Shown here: positions 6,408 through 13,779 of the stretch, in pieces
Layout: each line of letters starts with the position of its first letter
Numbering within the stretch: position 1 is the stretch's first letter
IMG/VR virus record: IMGVR_UViG_3300025276_000200
Location: 1-25,171 of that record
DNA from: a virus
Length of the DNA: 25,171 bases
Direction: 5' to 3' (one strand)
Translations under genes and position numbers: made by a program
The notes under the pieces: generated by a model
What the model was told of the DNA's origin: nothing
Database searches by the model: none
What the model saw: the letters and a program-made list of their open reading frames with translations, nothing else

Positions 6408-6898
6408 ACTTTAAAGTCTTTACGGTAAAATTTACCGAGTACGTTATCATTTATATGAGAACTGTATTCATCCTCTAATACGTTATTAATAAATAGGTGT
6501 TTAGTCTCATAATAGGTTAACAGCTTTTTATTAGGTACAAATTCAAGGATTCTTTTTTCCCAATTCTCTTGAGCATTATCTTTTTTAGATATAGCTAATA
6601 TTTCTTTTTGAGAACCATAATAAGATTTCCAATCTGATTCTGTTACTACTTTTTGCTTAAGTGGAGTCCTACCGCCTATTCCTTTTGCCTTTCTATCTAA
6701 TCTTAATTCCTCTAAAGCTCTTTTACCTAGTCTTTTATTACGTTCAAAGTAGAGAACTTTTTTTCCTATGTATCTAGTATCAGTTGGTTTATGAATTACT
6801 TCATATATAAACCCATAGGTACCTTTTGGCATATCTGAAATGTCAGTAATTAACCTCCCCTGGTGTGACCAGGTAGGTTGTGTTGGCATGTTTTTCAT
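6404..6898 (-). CDS. GIY-YIG family endonuclease (Seg-like, free-standing)
   Basis: This 164-aa protein carries a GIY-YIG nuclease core. GFIY (residues 29-32) and RYIG (42-45) are separated by the usual short beta-hairpin. They are followed by WKSYYGS (90-96), the helix ENWEKRILEF (111-120), the candidate catalytic Glu in YYETKHLF (E131) and a conserved Asn region HINDNVLGKF (148-157). T4-like phages carry such nucleases as free-standing homing or intergenic endonucleases that cut DNA of competing phages. No separate DNA-binding domain (NUMOD or zinc finger) is visible, so this is the catalytic module almost alone. It sits just after the long tail-fibre gene, a variable locus where homing enzymes often insert. 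Two perfect short inverted repeats lie in its coding sequence, at 6423-6437 and 6859-6873. Confidence 0.75.
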   Translation of the reverse strand: MKNMPTQPTWSHQGRLITDISDMPKGTYGFIYEVIHKPTDTRYIGKKVLYFERNKRLGKRALEELRLDRKAKGIGGRTPLKQKVVTESDWKSYYGSQKEILAISKKDNAQENWEKRILEFVPNKKLLTYYETKHLFINNVLEDEYSSHINDNVLGKFYRKDFKV

Positions 6899-6913
6899 GA
6901 TTAGTTCTGGTCG

Positions 6914-9442
6914 CTAGAGTTTAGATTTCAGCTCATCAATTTGACCTTGCTGATCTTTTATAGCTTCAATTAATAACGCGACAATTTTTTCATAACGTAC
7001 AGCTTTATAGCCGTTATCTCTATCTACTACTATTTCTGGAAGTATGGCTTCTATTTCTTGAGCAATAACTCCAACATCGTGTCCTTCATGGTTTGATTTA
7101 GAATTCCAATCAAATTCATATCCCCCTATAGATTTTAATTTCTCTATCGGGTTTGATATAGGAGTAACATTATCTTTTAACCTTTCATCCGAAGAGTAGT
7201 ATGCTGTTATATCTCCTGTAGCTCTTATATCCCCTGCTACATCTAATTTTGCAGCAGGAGCACTAGTCCCTATACCAACATTACCGTTAGCTGCAATTCT
7301 CATGCGCTCGGTATTGTTGTAAGTAGCAAATGCCATACCCGTATCAGCACCACTTGCAATCTCTGCTTTCATAGACACAGAACCTCTAAGCACTGCTCCT
7401 GGTGCTGTTGTATCTGCTGAGAAAAAGTCTAGTGAACCTATAGTGTTTCCTACAGCCCACGTTCCATCCTTTGTGCATCCCAATCTAATTCTAGCTGTAT
7501 CAACATTAGAACTTTCTATATTTAAAAGTGCATCAGGAGTAGTTGTTCCTATACCGACGTTGCCACCGTTAAAGTAAGTATTATTGTTTGCTTGAATTTC
7601 AACTTTTACAGTAGTATCTGACTTCATTAAAAGACGAGCATCATTAGTGGCATTAGTTGTAAACTCAAAAGTTTGTTTACCATCTGTATTCGGAGCAATA
7701 ACAACCACTCCATTTACGTCTAATTTTGCGTTAGGCGAATCAGTCCCGATACCAATGTTACCGTCAGAATCTATACGTGCCTTTTCTGTGCCATCTGTTT
7801 TGAATATAACATTTGAACTTCCTCCTGTATATGAGCCATCTTCATCAGCACCTAATGTTAGGTTTTTTTGAGAATGAATTTCAATTCCTCCTGTTACTTG
7901 TTTTATAACTCCAGCTTCTCCTTGTGTATCTCTTGAAATAAGTATAGCATTAGTTGTTCCTGCAGATGGTGTATTTACATTTAATGTTGCAAGTTTTGCA
8001 TTACTTCCTGTTATCTTAAGGCCTGTTATGTTACCATTAATATTAATTCCACCCGAGCCTGATATGATGCGAGAATTTATATCTAAATTTCCTCCTAGTT
8101 TTGGAGCATTATCGTCCACTATATTTGTTGAACCGCCACTTGCTGCTGATATTGAAGAAGAAACATTAGTAATACCCGGTATGGCAAATACTCCAGAAGT
8201 TACAGTCACTGTCGAACCGTTGTCTGTTATATTACTACCTGTTAAATGGCCGGTACCTGTTCCTTTTTGAATTTGATTTGCTAAAGGATATATCGGAGTT
8301 CCTTTAGTAGGGTAAGACGGTCCAAATATTACTACCTTATGATCATCTGCTCCACCTTCATATTCTTGGAACCAATCGTTAGTTGATCCATCAAACTGTA
8401 GTGATGCTGTTACATTAGACGATCCTGAGTCTATTACTTTTATCCCTGCATACCTAGCAGTTGGAGTATTATTATTAAGTATAAGAAATGCATCTCCTAT
8501 TATTTTAGCTGACCCGGTAATTGTTTGAACGTAACCAAATGAACCTGTACCGTTGACTTGTAAGTTACCAGCAACTTGTAAGTTACTGCTTACTACTCCT
8601 GATCCGGTAACTTTAAGGTTACCTGTAAGTTGAGTTTCACCTGTCCTTGTAAGTAGTCCAGTTTGAGTGACTCCTCCTGTTAGAGTAACATTACCTGTTG
8701 AGTTTATAGATATTGAACCTGAATGTGTAAGGCTTCCAGTATGAAGTATGCTTCCATTTATAGTAGTGTTTCCTGTTTGATTTACATTACCAACATGAGT
8801 TACATTACCAGTTACTGTGTGAGTAGATCCTGAAAGAATAGTGTTACCTGTTGATTGTAGTACTCCTGTCAAGTTAGTATTTCCAATTCTAGTAGTATTA
8901 CCTAAGTGTAAGTTACTTCCAGTAAGTTCTAATTTACCTACTGTTGTATTGTTTCCTGTTTGAGTATAATTTCCAATTAATGCTCCACTTCCTGTTGTAC
9001 TTACGCTACCTGTAAAATCGTGAAAATCGTCTAATGAGTCTCCAAACTTAGTTGATCCTGAGTCGAATATAATAGACGAACTAATTAGTTCTGTTTTAAA
9101 CTCTTGTGCAAATACTGTTCCTCCTACAGTAAGGTCTCCCGTAATGTTTCCTGATCCGGTTACAATAAGTTTCTTTTGGTTATAGTTCCATAAGAAGTAG
9201 CTTGACCCTGTTGCAATAGATCCTGTACCTAATGCTTCGGATCCAGATTTAACCTGTATTGAGTATTTAGATCCTCTTGCTTGGTTAACAGGAAGGATTG
9301 TCTCTGCATTTAGAGATTTAGATTTAAATAAACTTATAGAATGAGAGGTATAAGAACTTGAATAATATAGTTCTCTAAAGTTAGTATCTAACTCTGTATG
9401 AGTTAAAGCTCTTCCTAATCCGTCTCTAAATGTTAGTGCCAT
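6914..9442 (-). CDS. Long tail fibre with C-terminal intramolecular chaperone (Peptidase_S74)
   Basis: This 842-aa fibre has three parts. The N-terminal module MALTFRDGLGRALTHTELDT is shared with the next upstream gene and probably anchors the fibre or mediates trimer formation. The shaft (about residues 145-315) is a run of short T-G-N/T-G-S repeats (TGNTT, TGNVT, TGSLTH), a pattern typical of triple-stranded beta fibres. Residues 340-740 contain two or more copies of a GNVGIGT-type repeat (IGIGTDSPNAKLDV, VGIGTTTPDALLNI, VGIGTSAPAAKLDV). The last 93 residues are the S74/endosialidase chaperone, with SSDERLK (750-756), GVIAQEIEAILPE and LLIEAIKDQ. In characterised members the chaperone helps trimer folding and then cuts itself off at the Ser-Asp bond, here S751/D752. 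It probably contributes to host recognition. It starts from AAATAAATAACAATG, without a Shine-Dalgarno sequence. Confidence 0.9.
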   Translation of the reverse strand: MALTFRDGLGRALTHTELDTNFRELYYSSSYTSHSISLFKSKSLNAETILPVNQARGSKYSIQVKSGSEALGTGSIATGSSYFLWNYNQKKLIVTGSGNITGDLTVGGTVFAQEFKTELISSSIIFDSGSTKFGDSLDDFHDFTGSVSTTGSGALIGNYTQTGNNTTVGKLELTGSNLHLGNTTRIGNTNLTGVLQSTGNTILSGSTHTVTGNVTHVGNVNQTGNTTINGSILHTGSLTHSGSISINSTGNVTLTGGVTQTGLLTRTGETQLTGNLKVTGSGVVSSNLQVAGNLQVNGTGSFGYVQTITGSAKIIGDAFLILNNNTPTARYAGIKVIDSGSSNVTASLQFDGSTNDWFQEYEGGADDHKVVIFGPSYPTKGTPIYPLANQIQKGTGTGHLTGSNITDNGSTVTVTSGVFAIPGITNVSSSISAASGGSTNIVDDNAPKLGGNLDINSRIISGSGGININGNITGLKITGSNAKLATLNVNTPSAGTTNAILISRDTQGEAGVIKQVTGGIEIHSQKNLTLGADEDGSYTGGSSNVIFKTDGTEKARIDSDGNIGIGTDSPNAKLDVNGVVVIAPNTDGKQTFEFTTNATNDARLLMKSDTTVKVEIQANNNTYFNGGNVGIGTTTPDALLNIESSNVDTARIRLGCTKDGTWAVGNTIGSLDFFSADTTAPGAVLRGSVSMKAEIASGADTGMAFATYNNTERMRIAANGNVGIGTSAPAAKLDVAGDIRATGDITAYYSSDERLKDNVTPISNPIEKLKSIGGYEFDWNSKSNHEGHDVGVIAQEIEAILPEIVVDRDNGYKAVRYEKIVALLIEAIKDQQGQIDELKSKL

Positions 9443-9444
9443 TG

Positions 9445-10086
9445 TTATTTATTTTTTAACTCGTCTACTTGTTCCTGTAGGTCCTTTATTGCTTCTATCA
9501 AGTATGGTACTATACCACTATAGTTAACTCCAAGATAGCCTTTTTTATCTTCATAGACAACTTCCGGAATAACTTTCTGTATTTCTTGGGCAATTACACC
9601 TGGATTGGTATCACCTGAATCTTTCCAGTCAAAATTAACTCCTCTCAAGTGTAGTACTTTTTCTATACCGTCTTCTATATCAACAATGTTTTCTTTTAAC
9701 CTTTCATCTGATCCTTGTATTACTGTAGCTGATGCTTTTATACTACCGGATACTTCTAATGCGTAAGTTAAAGGAACATCACCTGTTTCGTTTAATCCTA
9801 TTCCAACTTTACCGCTGTGTACGATAAATCCTGGGGTTGTTGTAAGAGCTGCGCTACTTGTAAAGTAAGGTATTCTCATATTAGAACCTGCGGTTCCGAT
9901 ACCCTTTGTTAATGGTACAGCAATAGTTGCTTGATTCATACTTGCTGCTGCACTACTTGTGTAGTGTAGGTCTAGCTGTTGTCCATTGTTAGAAGTCGAT
10001 GCTGAGTAAATGTAACTACCTAAGTTGGTATCCATTTCTGCATACGATAATGCTTGTCCTTTTTGTGCTCTAAATGTTATAGCCAT
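9445..10086 (-). CDS. Short tail fibre or tip protein with Peptidase_S74 chaperone
   Basis: This 213-aa protein is built like a miniature of the next gene. It has the same N-terminal module (MAITFRAQKGQALSYAEMDT), a brief beta-rich body with one VGIGLNETGDV repeat, and an 88-residue S74 chaperone at the C-terminus (SDERLKENI from S126, then GVIAQEIQKVIPE and YLIEAIKDLQ). Self-cleavage would be expected at S126/D127, leaving a mature product of only about 126 residues. It has almost no shaft, so it may be a fibre tip, a connector or a short fibre. The shared ends suggest that it and the 842-aa fibre arose by duplication. Its stop is two bases before the fibre start. Confidence 0.88.
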   Translation of the reverse strand: MAITFRAQKGQALSYAEMDTNLGSYIYSASTSNNGQQLDLHYTSSAAASMNQATIAVPLTKGIGTAGSNMRIPYFTSSAALTTTPGFIVHSGKVGIGLNETGDVPLTYALEVSGSIKASATVIQGSDERLKENIVDIEDGIEKVLHLRGVNFDWKDSGDTNPGVIAQEIQKVIPEVVYEDKKGYLGVNYSGIVPYLIEAIKDLQEQVDELKNK

Positions 10087-10087
10087 T

Positions 10088-11131
10088 TTATATGTCTAAT
10101 TTTACTATAAATGTTGTATCAACTTCTTCCGGTTTCGGAATTGGTTTATTTGTTTTTGCTACTGCAATTAATTCATTTGCATCGTTATATAATCCTATTG
10201 AGGTTATATATGGGCTAAAATCACTACCTGTGATATTATTCCTCAGTACCCCGTTTGAACCTGATGTAGCTGATGGATTTTGTGAGAAATTAAACTCTGA
10301 ATCTTTTATTCTACAGTATACGTTATACGTATAAATAGGTTGGTTTGATTTCCATCGTAAATTATGTCTGCTAAAGGTACTTAAATATCTTGCTACATCT
10401 GTATCTGTGATAATAAGCATTCCTTCATTATATATTATATCTCCTACTACTCTCAGAGGCTTTGTATAATCTAAATTAGAGTAAGCAGTAACTAATCTTC
10501 CTTCCCCATCATCAATGATTTGTATACTCTGTTGACTTCTATTAATATCTACGTACAGTCCATTTGATTCTGTAACATACGTAGCTGAAGAGCTAATATA
10601 AGGTGTATTACTTAAAGGCTCACTATCATACCAGTATCCTATATCTTCTGTATACTGGTTCGTTCCATCAAACTTATCAATAATATACCCGTCTGTTAGG
10701 TACTTATCTTTTGATGCTGATTCAGGAGAAAATAATAAAGAGTGCGGAACGATATTAGTTCCGTATACCTTTCTTGGTATACTTATGATACCTACTTCGG
10801 TTTTAAGGTCTCGTGAACGAGATAAAGTTAATGTGGATTGGTAGTGTAGGTCGTATGCAGATCCTGATTTTTCATATATAGATCCACTGTACCCTAAGGA
10901 ACCGGAAGTGCCTCTATAGTATAGTTGGTCGACACTTCTAAAGTTCAGTTCTTCATGTCTCCCTTTATATAAATCATGCGGGTAGTGTCTGTCGGTTACA
11001 GATCCGCTAAAACCTCTTAGTGTTTCTAGACCATAACTACCAGTTAGGCTACCTGAGGCATGCCATGATTTACGGGCGGGGTAGGTTGTAACAAATACAT
11101 CCTGATGGTTTAGTTTTTTCCAAGCGCTCAT
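10088..11131 (-). CDS. Tail or baseplate-associated structural protein A
   Basis: This is a 347-aa protein rich in Ser, Gly and Tyr with frequent S-G-S motifs, as in several neighbouring virion proteins. I do not recognise the N-terminal 260 residues. The last 75 or so residues (SEFNFSQNPS, then ITSIGLYNDANELIAVAK and VKLDI at the end) are clearly related to the C-terminus of the next upstream gene. The two therefore share an end module that may bind the same partner. The position between baseplate genes and fibres suggests a baseplate-proximal or fibre-attachment part. The start ATTAATGAATG has no Shine-Dalgarno sequence. Confidence 0.75.
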   Translation of the reverse strand: MSAWKKLNHQDVFVTTYPARKSWHASGSLTGSYGLETLRGFSGSVTDRHYPHDLYKGRHEELNFRSVDQLYYRGTSGSLGYSGSIYEKSGSAYDLHYQSTLTLSRSRDLKTEVGIISIPRKVYGTNIVPHSLLFSPESASKDKYLTDGYIIDKFDGTNQYTEDIGYWYDSEPLSNTPYISSSATYVTESNGLYVDINRSQQSIQIIDDGEGRLVTAYSNLDYTKPLRVVGDIIYNEGMLIITDTDVARYLSTFSRHNLRWKSNQPIYTYNVYCRIKDSEFNFSQNPSATSGSNGVLRNNITGSDFSPYITSIGLYNDANELIAVAKTNKPIPKPEEVDTTFIVKLDI

Positions 11132-11134
11132 TCA

Positions 11135-12163
11135 TTAATAGTCTAACTTAATTCTTATAAGAGACTCTTTTGTAAAATCTTTCAAAAGAGGTCTTGATAG
11201 TTTTGCTACTGCTAGTAGATCATTATTATCGTTATATAGTCCCACTGCTGTTACAAAGGTCTGTGGTGAGTCAATTAATACGTTATGTATTAACTCTCCT
11301 GACCCTGTTGTTATAGAAGGATTTGTAGTATAGTTAAATTCACTGTTACGAGCTCTAACGAATATGAAGTTAGAAGAAATAGTTTCTTCACCTTGCATTC
11401 TAAAGTTAGATCCCCATCTGATTAGTTCAAAGAATTGTTTTTTATTATTATCACCAATAGCATTGTTACCTCGGCTGCTAGTATAGTTTAATCCTCCAGC
11501 ACTAACAGGTGTTTTTAATGCATTAGCATTAATTAATATTACTCCAATATCCGGTAGTAATTTTCCATATGATCCTGAGTTGGTAGTATAGCCGTTCGAT
11601 TCTTTTTTACCTGATGAAAGAACTCCTTTTGAACCGCTGATCAGTTCGTATACTCTACCTGAATCTGCAAATGTTGTAGTTGGAACAGTTATACTGTTAT
11701 CAGTTAAATGTATTACATGTCCACTTCCTGATTTAGTCAACGCTAAATCCATTGTACCAGGTAAAAGCTTTTCTTTATATCTTGCTCTATCTACATTTAT
11801 GACATAGAAGTTATCTGAGGTTACTCCTCCAAAGTTAAATGAAGCTTCTTCGTCTCCTAGTATTAAGTTTCTATATTGGCCGTATATTGTAGAAGAAGGT
11901 GACTTACCTGTTACTCCAGCATTAAATAATACTGATCCGCTTCCTTTTTCATCTGCATATGCTATAGAAAATTGTACTTTCGCTCCTGTTAAGTTAGAAG
12001 CAGTCTGGTAAATATCATAATAATATTCTCCTGATGTTGCTCCTGTCTGTGTAGAGGAGGTAAAAAAAGTAGTAAGTGTTGTTGTATCACCTGACCATAT
12101 TGGAGAAGTTATCGACTCAGCGCTAACTACTACATCTTCGGTATCAAATCTTTTATATGACAT
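11135..12163 (-). CDS. Tail or baseplate-associated structural protein B (paralogue of A)
   Basis: This is a 342-aa protein. Its C-terminal module (SEFNYTTNPS, VTAVGLYNDNNDLLAVAKLS, RIKLDY at the end) is shared with the downstream 347-aa protein. The N-terminal 260 residues differ and have a beta-rich composition with many Ser, Thr and Gly (for example TSSTQTGATSGEYYYDIYQT). No enzyme motif is seen. I recall similar C-terminal modules in tail proteins of other aquatic phages, which supports a virion role, but the name of the part is unknown. It lies one base from the 218-aa gene and 3 bases from protein A, in one transcription unit. Confidence 0.75.
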   Translation of the reverse strand: MSYKRFDTEDVVVSAESITSPIWSGDTTTLTTFFTSSTQTGATSGEYYYDIYQTASNLTGAKVQFSIAYADEKGSGSVLFNAGVTGKSPSSTIYGQYRNLILGDEEASFNFGGVTSDNFYVINVDRARYKEKLLPGTMDLALTKSGSGHVIHLTDNSITVPTTTFADSGRVYELISGSKGVLSSGKKESNGYTTNSGSYGKLLPDIGVILINANALKTPVSAGGLNYTSSRGNNAIGDNNKKQFFELIRWGSNFRMQGEETISSNFIFVRARNSEFNYTTNPSITTGSGELIHNVLIDSPQTFVTAVGLYNDNNDLLAVAKLSRPLLKDFTKESLIRIKLDY

Positions 12164-12164
12164 T

Positions 12165-12821
12165 TTAGTTAGTTTTAATTATTGTTACTGGAATCGTTAA
12201 CCTTGCACCTGAGTCTCTACCTATTATTGTTACTGTAGTAGATAACTGTGTATTTGTGCCGAATAAAGTATTAACTGTAGTGGCGGTTAAGTTTACAGAT
12301 GTACCTATTACCGTCTTAGATACATTTGTACCTAATGTAGTGTTAGCATTTAAAGCTTCTGCAGCATCTGTATTGACTCCTACTCCTGTAAATGAATTAA
12401 GTACTCTTGTATCTGCTATTGTTGCAGTATACCCGCCTGCTTCGAAAATTGAAGTAGCACCTAAGTAGTTTAGTGTTTGAGGGGTGATTGCTAATGAAGC
12501 TCCTTGTTTAAGAGTAATAGTAGCAAATCCTAAATCTAGTACTGGAAGTTTAGAAGTACCTCGAGGAAGAGTAGTTAACTTATACTTCAAGATTTGGTTT
12601 TCGTCTGGGAATGCTTCTAGTAGAGGCATATTTTCTATAGCCTCTCCGTATAATGCTGATCCAGATGGATGTGCAGGATTATATAATGTATAATCGATCT
12701 CATCATCCCCTAAAGCAAATTGTGTTATTTTAAAAGAACCATCTCCTCGGGCTAATAGCTCTCTTCCTTTTTTTGTTAGGATAGCATCCACTGTTACTAT
12801 CGCATTATCTAAGTATCCCAT
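12165..12821 (-). CDS. Tail structural protein, LTKKGRELLARG family
   Basis: This is a 218-aa protein. The first 110 residues contain AILTKKGRELLARGDGSFK followed by ITQFALGDDEIDYTLYNP. I recall this pattern from conserved virion proteins of T4-like phages of aquatic bacteria, where its role is not established. The second half (about residues 110-218) is Thr/Ala/Val-rich and beta-strand-like (TIADTRVLNSFTGVGVNTD, then TTVTIIGRDSGARLTIPV). It could be an Ig-like domain. The gene opens a new block after a 41-base gap with an A/T-rich leader (AACAATAACAAAATG) that contains a TATAAAAT box. Confidence 0.75.
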   Translation of the reverse strand: MGYLDNAIVTVDAILTKKGRELLARGDGSFKITQFALGDDEIDYTLYNPAHPSGSALYGEAIENMPLLEAFPDENQILKYKLTTLPRGTSKLPVLDLGFATITLKQGASLAITPQTLNYLGATSIFEAGGYTATIADTRVLNSFTGVGVNTDAAEALNANTTLGTNVSKTVIGTSVNLTATTVNTLFGTNTQLSTTVTIIGRDSGARLTIPVTIIKTN

Positions 12822-12833
12822 TTTGTTATTGTT

Positions 12834-12841
12834 ATTTTATA
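12834..12841 (-). promoter_or_regulatory. Possible weak late-type promoter box TATAAAAT
   Basis: TATAAAAT lies in the 41-base gap before the 12821 start, at the head of the fibre block. It differs from the T4 late consensus TATAAATA at two positions. TATAAAA also occurs directly before starts at 4631, 10086 and 24375, so it may only reflect A-rich initiation regions. Confidence 0.25.
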
Positions 12842-12862
12842 TAAATATATGAAAATTTTATT

Positions 12863-13777
12863 TTACTCTATACTAGTTACTATACCATTTAAGTCTACGT
12901 TGTATACCTCGTCTGTATCGATTGAATATACTCGAGATGTTACTATTCTGTTAAATACATTTCCTTCTGGTGTAAATACTATACTAGAAGAAGCTGGAAA
13001 ATTTTGAACTGACATTATAGAGGCTGATTTTATTGTTCTTGCATTAAAAAATATCTCTTCTATCTCTCTATCAGCAAATAGCTGTGCTTTTATAGTCACT
13101 ACGGTAGCGTCTTCACTATATATACTGCCTTCAAAAGACCTTAGTGCAAGAGCAGGATCATTACCTACTACGCTTCCGCTGTTTAATTTAGTTCCTTCAT
13201 ACCTAGCTCTTACTATTCCAGCTATAGTATAGTTGCTATCTTGTACTTGAGCAAATGCAGCTGATTGAGAAATAATTGCAGATAGGTTAGAAGGATTAGC
13301 AATTCCTGTATTTCTGTCTACCTGCTGTCTAACCGTATTTTTCTTCTCTACTGTTGAATTTCCTTGTAGAGGGTAAAATTCACTATTTTCAAATCCTTTA
13401 GCAACATAAGGCTCAAATATTAATGGAGAAAGAAGTTCTCTTGGATTACCTGCATCATCATCAACTGGTAAACTTGTTGCTACCGTATCTCTCAGCCTAA
13501 AGTAGTAGTGTGTATTTTGCTGCTGTCTACCTACTATATCTGAGGTGTATACTGTGCCACCGTATGCATAGGATACGTTATTCATTTCAGTTAAAGCAGA
13601 CCTAATAGAAGTTCCATCTTGTGATCTAAAAGGTATAGTCATACCCTGTATAACAAAGGGAGCTATATTAATAGAAGCAGATACACTGCTGCTTACAAGT
13701 AAGTTTATATTACCTACTCCTCCAGTATAGTTAGAAAATGCTGCAGGATTTAACGCTATGAATTCATCTATTATCAT
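12863..13777 (-). CDS. Putative tail/baseplate structural protein
   Basis: This is a 304-aa protein I cannot assign to a family. It is rich in Ser, Val, Asn and Ile, with alternating polar and hydrophobic strands, no transmembrane segment after the N-terminus and no enzyme motif. Notable segments are IAPFVIQGMTIPFRSQDG (about residue 38) and IVGRQQQNTHYYFRLRDT (about residue 80). The C-terminus carries RTIKSASIMSVQNFPASSSI and SRVYSIDTDEVYNVDLNG. It follows the 969-aa gp7-position protein with a 2-base gap and precedes the tail-fibre block, so it probably belongs to the outer baseplate. In T4 this position is held by gp8 to gp11, but I see no clear match to any of them. Confidence 0.7.
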   Translation of the reverse strand: MIIDEFIALNPAAFSNYTGGVGNINLLVSSSVSASINIAPFVIQGMTIPFRSQDGTSIRSALTEMNNVSYAYGGTVYTSDIVGRQQQNTHYYFRLRDTVATSLPVDDDAGNPRELLSPLIFEPYVAKGFENSEFYPLQGNSTVEKKNTVRQQVDRNTGIANPSNLSAIISQSAAFAQVQDSNYTIAGIVRARYEGTKLNSGSVVGNDPALALRSFEGSIYSEDATVVTIKAQLFADREIEEIFFNARTIKSASIMSVQNFPASSSIVFTPEGNVFNRIVTSRVYSIDTDEVYNVDLNGIVTSIE

Positions 13778-13779
13778 CT

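Noticed and set aside
8560-8990. Repetitive sequence that could be read as a tandem DNA repeat or CRISPR-like array
   Set aside because: The repeats are imperfect, in frame and encode T-G-N/T-G-S fibre units; there are no constant repeats with unique spacers.
12822-12862. Palindromic AT-rich gap considered as an intrinsic terminator
   Set aside because: No GC-containing stem followed by a T-run in the direction of transcription.
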